Shown in pieces: positions 59,143 to 64,000 of a stretch of DNA of 64,000 bases. The number at the start of each line of letters is the position of its first letter. Position 1 is the first letter of the stretch. A model generated the notes under the pieces. That model was given only the letters and a program-made list of their open reading frames with translations. It did no database searches and was not told the DNA's origin. Source of the stretch: UBA11889 sp002313255 (GTDB taxonomy: Bacteria > Pseudomonadota > Gammaproteobacteria > Pseudomonadales > Azotimanducaceae). Location: positions 1 through 64,000 of the forward strand of contig CAJWQX010000002.1 in the NCBI GenBank assembly GCA_913045265.1, read 5' to 3'. The translations under genes and the position numbers were made by a program.

Positions 59143-60369
59143 TTATAAAGGTAAATCCCCCACCGCGTGATTAACCGACCCCGTTTCGTTGTATGAACGA
59201 ATCACCATGTCAGCAATACGCATCAAATGCACTTCGTCCGAACCATCCGCGATGCGGGCCCAGCGGGCGTTGATAAGCATATTCGCTAGCGGCGAATCGT
59301 TGGAATATCCAAGAGCTCCATGAACCTGCACGGCTCGATCGACCGTCTTCCACAAAGTGTTAGCGACATGGTGCTTCGCCATCGATACTTCCGCTCGAAA
59401 ATCCATCTCGTTTTCGATTTTATAGGCGGCATGCAGCACCATCAGCTTCGACGAATAAAGCTCCAACGCACTCTCAGCCATCATCCACTGAATCCCTTGC
59501 TTTTCTGAGAGAACGGATCCATGCGAGTATCGTTTCTGTGCACGATCCACGAGCATTTCAAGCGCTTGTTCGATCTGCCCAATCCACCGCATGCAGTGCG
59601 CTAGTCGCGCCGGACCTAGGCGAACTTGACCAAGTTTATGCCCGCCGCCTTGCTCACCCAACATATTTTCTTGTGGGACACGAACGTCGTTGTAACGTAA
59701 TTCGGGATGGCCGCCGCCGCCGCCCATTGTTTGTACGTCCCGGACGATTTCGAACCCTGGTGTATTGGTTGGCACGATGAACGCACTGTTTCTTGCTTGG
59801 GCGATCTCAGCATCTGGGTCCGTTTTCGCGATAACGATCGCGAAATCCGCGCCACGAGCTCCGGAAGTGAACCATTTGTGGCCATTGATGACCCATTCAT
59901 CACCCTGCTTCACGGCAGACGTTTGAATTTGGGTGGGATCGGAACCAGCTACCTCTGGTTCCGTCATCGAAAAACACGATCGGGCGGTACCTTCACAGAG
60001 AGGGCGCAGCCACTTTTCCTTTTGCTCCTCGGTACCGAAGTGCAGCATGGTGTGCATGTTGCCTTCATCGGGCGCTTGGCAATTAATAAGGTACGGTCCG
60101 TACGGTGTTTTGACCGCTTCGGCCGACATAGCGGCCACGGCGGTGATACCCAATCCCATGCCCCCCCACTCTTCCGGCATATGTGGATTCCAAAGCCCCA
60201 GCTGGCGTGCCGTGTCGCGCAGCTCTTTTATCGCGATCCGCCATGTATCACCGGACGCTTTGCTGTCACGCAGTTCCGTCATCTTCGGTTGAACAGTTTC
60301 CTGCATGAACTTTTTCACCAGCAATCGCGCGTCTTCGACCTCCTCTGGAAACGTGAAATCAATCGCCAT
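59143..60369 (-). CDS. Acyl-CoA dehydrogenase family protein
   Basis: A 408-residue FAD-dependent dehydrogenase. Family features: N-terminal helical domain; CFSMTEPEVAGSDPTQIQT and WVINGHKWFTSGARGADFAIVIAKTD in the beta domain for substrate and FAD binding; RVPQENMLGEQGGGH; and C-terminal QVHGALGYSNDSPLANM. A base equivalent to the catalytic Glu of short-chain enzymes could not be placed with certainty. The frame extends to 60501, but ATG 60369 behind AGGGGAAG gives the family start (MAIDFTFPEEVEDARLLV). Its divergent neighbour, a crotonase at 60481, shares the upstream region, and the crotonase at 58298 lies downstream. Confidence 0.92.
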   Translation of the reverse strand: MAIDFTFPEEVEDARLLVKKFMQETVQPKMTELRDSKASGDTWRIAIKELRDTARQLGLWNPHMPEEWGGMGLGITAVAAMSAEAVKTPYGPYLINCQAPDEGNMHTMLHFGTEEQKEKWLRPLCEGTARSCFSMTEPEVAGSDPTQIQTSAVKQGDEWVINGHKWFTSGARGADFAIVIAKTDPDAEIAQARNSAFIVPTNTPGFEIVRDVQTMGGGGGHPELRYNDVRVPQENMLGEQGGGHKLGQVRLGPARLAHCMRWIGQIEQALEMLVDRAQKRYSHGSVLSEKQGIQWMMAESALELYSSKLMVLHAAYKIENEMDFRAEVSMAKHHVANTLWKTVDRAVQVHGALGYSNDSPLANMLINARWARIADGSDEVHLMRIADMVIRSYNETGSVNHAVGDLPL

Positions 60370-60480
60370 GAATCTTCCCCTTTTGGTGTCCGCCAAAGCA
60401 TAACGGTAGAGCCAGTGCATGCTAAACCATTGTCGTTGTCCGGTTATGGTTAGAATCAATGCGTGTCGCAGGAGAACACT

Positions 60481-61272
60481 ATGTCCGAGCAACCTTTGCA
60501 ATTAGACAAGCAAGATCACATCGCCATCGTGACTTTGGATCGCCCCGAAAAATTAAACGCACTTTCGAGCGACTTACAGACCGCGCTCCATGAAGCCACT
60601 ACTGAAATCGGTGCCGACGACAACATTCGGGTCGCCATTGTCACCGGGGCGGGGCGCGGGTTCTGCTCTGGAGCCGATCTAACAGCACGAGGACAACAGA
60701 AAACCCCGACACAAAATGATCACCTTGACGATCTCGGCTGGGTCGGGCGCCAAGCAAAAGCAGTGTATGGACTCAACAAACCCGTAATCGCCGCTGTCAA
60801 CGGCGTTGCTGCGGGGGCTGGGATGAGCTTGGCGTTGGCGTGCGATATACGTGTGGGATCAGAGAAAAGCCGCTTCAAAACAGTCTTTATTGAACGGAAT
60901 CTTTCCCCAGATTCGGGAATGAGTTTCTTTCTTCCTCGTATTGTCGGCTACTCGCGAGCCGCAGATTTGATTTACACGAGCCGGGCCGTCGACGGCGAAG
61001 AAGCCTATCGCCTCGGGTTGCTTGATCGCTTCGTAGATCACGACGACCTGATGGACGCAGCACTTGAAGTCGCTATCCAAATGACGCAGTGGCCCCCTCT
61101 CGCATTACGGATGTCTAAGCGTGTATTGCAACACAACGTTGAAGTCGAACTTGACGATGCCGTGCGCTTCGAGCTGACTAGCCTTGCTTACGGGAATCGG
61201 GCGACGAATGACCGACAAGAGTCCATTGCCGCGTTCCGAGAAAAACGGAATCCGGTGTACACGGGCACGTAA
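60481..61272 (+). CDS. Enoyl-CoA hydratase/isomerase family protein
   Basis: A 263-residue crotonase-fold enzyme. RGFCSGADLTARG (near residue 65) and GAGMSLALACDIRVGSE (near residue 110) form the oxyanion hole. FKTVFIERNLSPDSGMSFFLPRIVG holds Asp at the second catalytic position, as in the Asp-type crotonases, while a Glu is also present just before. ATG 60481 follows AGGAGAA; a GTG 60463 extension is less likely. Divergent from acyl-CoA dehydrogenase, 111 bases apart, suggesting joint regulation of a beta-oxidation-like pathway. Ends 33 bases before the MATE gene stop. Confidence 0.9.
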   Translation: MSEQPLQLDKQDHIAIVTLDRPEKLNALSSDLQTALHEATTEIGADDNIRVAIVTGAGRGFCSGADLTARGQQKTPTQNDHLDDLGWVGRQAKAVYGLNKPVIAAVNGVAAGAGMSLALACDIRVGSEKSRFKTVFIERNLSPDSGMSFFLPRIVGYSRAADLIYTSRAVDGEEAYRLGLLDRFVDHDDLMDAALEVAIQMTQWPPLALRMSKRVLQHNVEVELDDAVRFELTSLAYGNRATNDRQESIAAFREKRNPVYTGT

Positions 61273-61305
61273 AGATCGGGCGTTAACACCATACTTAGTA
61301 CGCTT

Positions 61306-62691
61306 CTACGGATGCGAACGATCGTCAATACTGCGCGATTTTCGCAGAACCCTATGAATCCAAAACCAGCCGATGGGGCCCGCCGTAACGCTAGCCAGAC
61401 CAATAGCAAAGAAGATACCAACGTACCCATATAACTCGCGCACGAGCAAAGCAATCGCGAGATAAAACAACGTCTGCCCGACCGACAAAACTAACGCCGG
61501 CCCGGGTTTGGACAATGCATTGAAGGTTGTTATCGCGAGATTGGCCATGCCCATGAATCCAAGCGCGATTGGGACAATATAAAGATACGCCGTCGCCGTC
61601 TCTCTGAGCGCCAGATCTTCATTGATCAGCGCAACAAAATATTCGGCACCGAACCACATGATCACGGCCGCGGTGCAACTGATGACGAAACTGTACCGAA
61701 CACAGAGATTTAGCGTATCAACCACGCGTTGATGGCGCTTCGCGCCCCAATTCTGTCCCACGAGTGGCGCGGCACTCGACGTCACGCCGATAATCGTCAT
61801 AAAAATTACCGATTCGATGCGGGAAGCAACACCAAACCCCGCGACAATCCCAACCCCAAATGCTGCGAGCAGATACGTTGTCACCGCGGTGGATACCGGT
61901 TGAACAAGGTTGGCGAGACTCGCGGGGATGCCCACGTGCAAGATTTCGCGACTCGATGCAGCCCACGTAGAGAGATCGAAACGCATGACCCGCTCGCGAA
62001 CGAAAAACCAATACGCACTCAGAACCAAAGAAAATGTCCTGGCAATAACAAAGGCCCATGCCGCGCCTTCTATACCCATGGCAGGTAGGCCGATCCACCC
62101 GAATATCAGAAACGGCCCTATCGCCATCTGCAACAACGCGCCGAGCGTCATCACCCAACCAGGGAACGATGCATCGCCGAACGCCCGCATGATTAACATC
62201 CCGCTCGTTGCTAAACCGAATGCAGGGAAGCCGATGCACCAAATCCTTACGTACGAAACCACTTCAGCGAGAACGTCACCCTCGGCTCCAATAAGGTTGA
62301 AGACGGCGGACGTATTTTCGTAGAGCAAGCCCGACACCACCACGGTAAACACGAGGACGAGCGAAAGCCCGTGGGTGGCAAATTGCGTTGCCCGACTTCG
62401 CTCACCAGCTCCCATTGCGCGAGCGAGGACCACGCTCGCTCCTGTTCCAATGCCCCGAGTAAGGGCGGACAGACCCATCATGACCGGAAAAACGAAGGTG
62501 ATCGCCGCAAGCGCCTCTTTGCTGACGAGACCCAAGAACACGGCCTCTACAAGCATGGTGACGGTCATCGCAAGAAAACCCATCGTCATGAAACCGGACA
62601 GGCGTAACAAATGACCCGAAAGGGGGCCTTCAACAAATCGAGGGCCGCTCGATGGTCCCGTCGGAGGGATGGATACAGGTACTTCGGCCAT
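61306..62691 (-). CDS. MATE family multidrug/toxin efflux transporter
   Basis: A 461-residue inner-membrane exporter, paralogue of the gene at 942-2312. Shared segments include GPLSGHLLRLSGFMTMGFLAM, GIGTGASVVLARAMG and GQNWGAKRHQRV. Twelve hydrophobic helices are evident. Na+- or H+-driven efflux is expected; substrate unknown. Convergent with the crotonase at 60481. The ATG lies 158 bases before the divergent cytochrome c start. Confidence 0.93.
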   Translation of the reverse strand: MAEVPVSIPPTGPSSGPRFVEGPLSGHLLRLSGFMTMGFLAMTVTMLVEAVFLGLVSKEALAAITFVFPVMMGLSALTRGIGTGASVVLARAMGAGERSRATQFATHGLSLVLVFTVVVSGLLYENTSAVFNLIGAEGDVLAEVVSYVRIWCIGFPAFGLATSGMLIMRAFGDASFPGWVMTLGALLQMAIGPFLIFGWIGLPAMGIEGAAWAFVIARTFSLVLSAYWFFVRERVMRFDLSTWAASSREILHVGIPASLANLVQPVSTAVTTYLLAAFGVGIVAGFGVASRIESVIFMTIIGVTSSAAPLVGQNWGAKRHQRVVDTLNLCVRYSFVISCTAAVIMWFGAEYFVALINEDLALRETATAYLYIVPIALGFMGMANLAITTFNALSKPGPALVLSVGQTLFYLAIALLVRELYGYVGIFFAIGLASVTAGPIGWFWIHRVLRKSRSIDDRSHP

Positions 62692-62849
62692 CGTCCCAAG
62701 GTACCACGACGTGCGAATTAGGCCCCAAAAACGCGCTGCTTAGATCATCCACAAAACCAGATAACGCGCCACAAGAGCGTAAACCGAATTACCCGATCCC
62801 CGATCTACGCTATACAATCACGTCACTTGAAGTGCGGGGTGAAGCAGGC

Positions 62850-63287
62850 ATGAGTCGATTTAGTTCAAAGGGCGCAACGTTACTGGGGCTGGCCATATTG
62901 ACGTATACAAGCGCGTTGGGATCGGAAGCCGACGTCGATTATCGGCACTACTCGATGGAAGCAATTGGCGGACACATGCAAGCCATCGTCAAGATTTTGC
63001 GGCAGGAAGTACCGCACAGTGAGCACCTATCTATTCATGCAAACGCCATTGCTGACATGGCACGCATCGCACCGGACCTCTTTCCCGCGGGTTCACAGGG
63101 CAGGGAGGCGTTACCGGCTATCTGGGAACAACCTGAGGATTTTGCCGAACGGCTGGACGCTTTTCATTCCGCCGCCGAGGCTTTCAAAGGTGCCGCGGAA
63201 AGCGGCGATCCTGCGTCGATCGGTAGCGCGATTGGTGGGTTGGGACAAGCTTGCAAGGGTTGTCACGACAACTACCGCGAAGAGTAG
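62850..63287 (+). CDS. Exported class II-type cytochrome c (cytochrome c-prime/c556-like)
   Basis: A 145-residue periplasmic cytochrome. A signal peptide begins at ATG 62850 (MSRFSSKGATLLGLAILTYTSALGSE). The haem motif is at the C-terminus, LGQACKGCHDNYREE (C-x2-C-H), as in class II cytochromes, whose haem binds in a four-helix bundle. YRHYSMEAIGGHMQAIVKIL carries the N-terminal helix with the possible sixth ligand Met. The frame is open upstream of 62850, but that part is the reverse side of the divergent MATE gene. The cytochrome b561 gene begins at the right, convergent with no gap, suggesting shared electron transfer. Confidence 0.85.
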   Translation: MSRFSSKGATLLGLAILTYTSALGSEADVDYRHYSMEAIGGHMQAIVKILRQEVPHSEHLSIHANAIADMARIAPDLFPAGSQGREALPAIWEQPEDFAERLDAFHSAAEAFKGAAESGDPASIGSAIGGLGQACKGCHDNYREE

Positions 63288-63929
63288 CTAACCCGCGGCC
63301 ACCAGCACCGAAACAATTAGAATCGAGACAGCCGCGGTTAGCGTGGCCCGACGAAAGTGGTCGCGGGTATGCAGCACATCGACCGATTTACGGCCTGTGA
63401 CCATGGATAGCCACAGCGAATCTCTAAACCACAACCCGTAGATCAATTGGGCGCTTAGGTGCATAACGATAAACCCGGAGATAATCCAGTGAACCCGGTG
63501 ATGTAGCCACGTTGCGGTTCCCGCAAATGCATCGGTAACGTAGCGCCTCAACGGACCCTCATTAAATATATCGTCTGTTGCAAACAAACCAGCGCTCGCT
63601 TGCAGAATCACCAGAGAAAACAACGCGACAGCTAACGCGATACCCGGTGGTGTGTGGACCTGTGGATCAAGCCGTCGAAGAAAATGGTCTCGTATCGCGG
63701 TAGCCGAAACCCGATAGTACCGAAAGCGCGCATAGCGTCCTCCCCAAATACCCCAACCGACGCGAAATACCACCAGCCCAATAATCATGAGCCCTGCGCG
63801 TTGGTGCCATTGCATCCATCCGATATCGCCGGAGAGGCCAGTAACCAGACACGTACCAACGCCAATTGCAAAAAGCCAATGCCAGATTCGTAATGGAAGA
63901 TCCCAGACGCGAGTATGCATACCGCTCAA
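63288..63929 (-). CDS. Cytochrome b561 domain-containing membrane protein
   Basis: A 213-residue integral membrane protein with four or five helices and paired His ligands for two haems b. WDLPLRIWHWLFAIGVGTCLVTG and WMQWHQRAGLMIIGLVVFRVGWG carry typical di-haem b561 histidines, and WLHHRVHWIISGFIVMHLSAQLIYG carries the others. These proteins pass electrons between the quinone pool and a periplasmic cytochrome. The adjacent class II cytochrome c is a likely partner. The start is ATG 63929; ATG 63920 is an alternative. Confidence 0.85.
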   Translation of the reverse strand: MSGMHTRVWDLPLRIWHWLFAIGVGTCLVTGLSGDIGWMQWHQRAGLMIIGLVVFRVGWGIWGGRYARFRYYRVSATAIRDHFLRRLDPQVHTPPGIALAVALFSLVILQASAGLFATDDIFNEGPLRRYVTDAFAGTATWLHHRVHWIISGFIVMHLSAQLIYGLWFRDSLWLSMVTGRKSVDVLHTRDHFRRATLTAAVSILIVSVLVAAG

Positions 63930-64000
63930 TCTACGTGTCCGCCAAGACTACGATTGCGCGCACGGCTCACGGTGCTCGATGCACAACTAAAAACGTCATA

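Noticed and set aside
1..64000. CRISPR arrays, insertion sequences, prophage genes, rRNA
   Set aside because: None visible on either strand.

Overview
The window reads as chromosomal DNA of a moderately GC-rich marine or host-associated gammaproteobacterium. slyX is a proteobacterial gene, and the catabolic set is typical of heterotrophic marine Proteobacteria: TauD and PhyH oxygenases, CaiB/BaiF CoA transferases, four enoyl-CoA hydratases, MATE pumps, amidohydrolases, GMC and PQQ dehydrogenases. That placement is inference; no rRNA or ribosomal protein gene is present. Genes are tightly packed on both strands, no gene-free stretch reaches 300 bases (the largest gaps, near 5455-5695, 170-353, 37956-38135 and 40983-41174, show nothing recognisable), and there is no transposase, integrase, phage gene or CRISPR array. 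One tRNA, tRNA-Arg(CCG), lies at 9879-9955.

The main discovery is that the window encodes two selenoproteins, each cut by an in-frame TGA that ordinary gene calling treats as a stop. (1) 13602-14258 (+) is an iodothyronine-deiodinase-like protein with TGA exactly at the catalytic Sec position (FGSYT-U-PPF). (2) 50733-51212 (-) is a glutathione peroxidase with TGA at the canonical NLASQ-U-GLTPQY position, followed by a near-perfect bacterial SECIS hairpin whose apical part equals that remembered for E. coli fdhF. TGA is also an ordinary stop for many neighbouring genes, so these are local recoding events and not a changed code. The Sec machinery (selA, selB, selD, tRNA-Sec) is not in the window.

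Layout. 1-9.8 kb: start of an MBL-fold hydrolase, phosphodiesterase, MATE pump, slyX, amidohydrolase, O-methyltransferase, TauD oxygenase, a SPOR-CBM9-DUF5916 outer-membrane protein, and a serine hydrolase. 9.9-16.3 kb: tRNA-Arg, quinone oxidoreductase, PhyH oxygenase, Baeyer-Villiger monooxygenase, Sec deiodinase, glutathione transferase, and a Rieske oxygenase on the other strand; together these suggest breakdown of a ring compound, possibly halogenated. 16.4-22.2 kb: CaiB CoA transferase, GMC oxidoreductase, NTF2-like protein, D-aminoacylase-type amidohydrolase and PhyH oxygenase, all on the plus strand. 22.2-26.8 kb: a Fur-box-controlled TonB receptor divergent from a PQQ quinohaemoprotein dehydrogenase.

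26.8-37.2 kb: a three-gene ExbB/ExbD-like membrane operon, amidohydrolase, NHL propeller, LarA-type racemase homologue, a fused double CoA transferase, and a redoxin-cytochrome-copper monooxygenase. 37.2-45.5 kb: enoyl-CoA hydratase, MFS transporter, class II aldolase, SMP-30 lactonase, amidase plus MBL hydrolase pair, VOC protein, DUF3604 protein, small Cys-rich protein. 45.5-51.3 kb: 2-hydroxyacyl-CoA lyase/oxalyl-CoA decarboxylase type enzyme, NDP-forming acyl-CoA synthetase, formyl-CoA transferase-like protein, then the Sec glutathione peroxidase. 51.2-64 kb: enoyl-CoA hydratases, TauD oxygenase, M28 peptidase with a coupled methyltransferase, amidohydrolase divergent from a BNR propeller protein, acyl-CoA dehydrogenase, a second MATE pump, and a cytochrome c / cytochrome b561 pair at the right edge.
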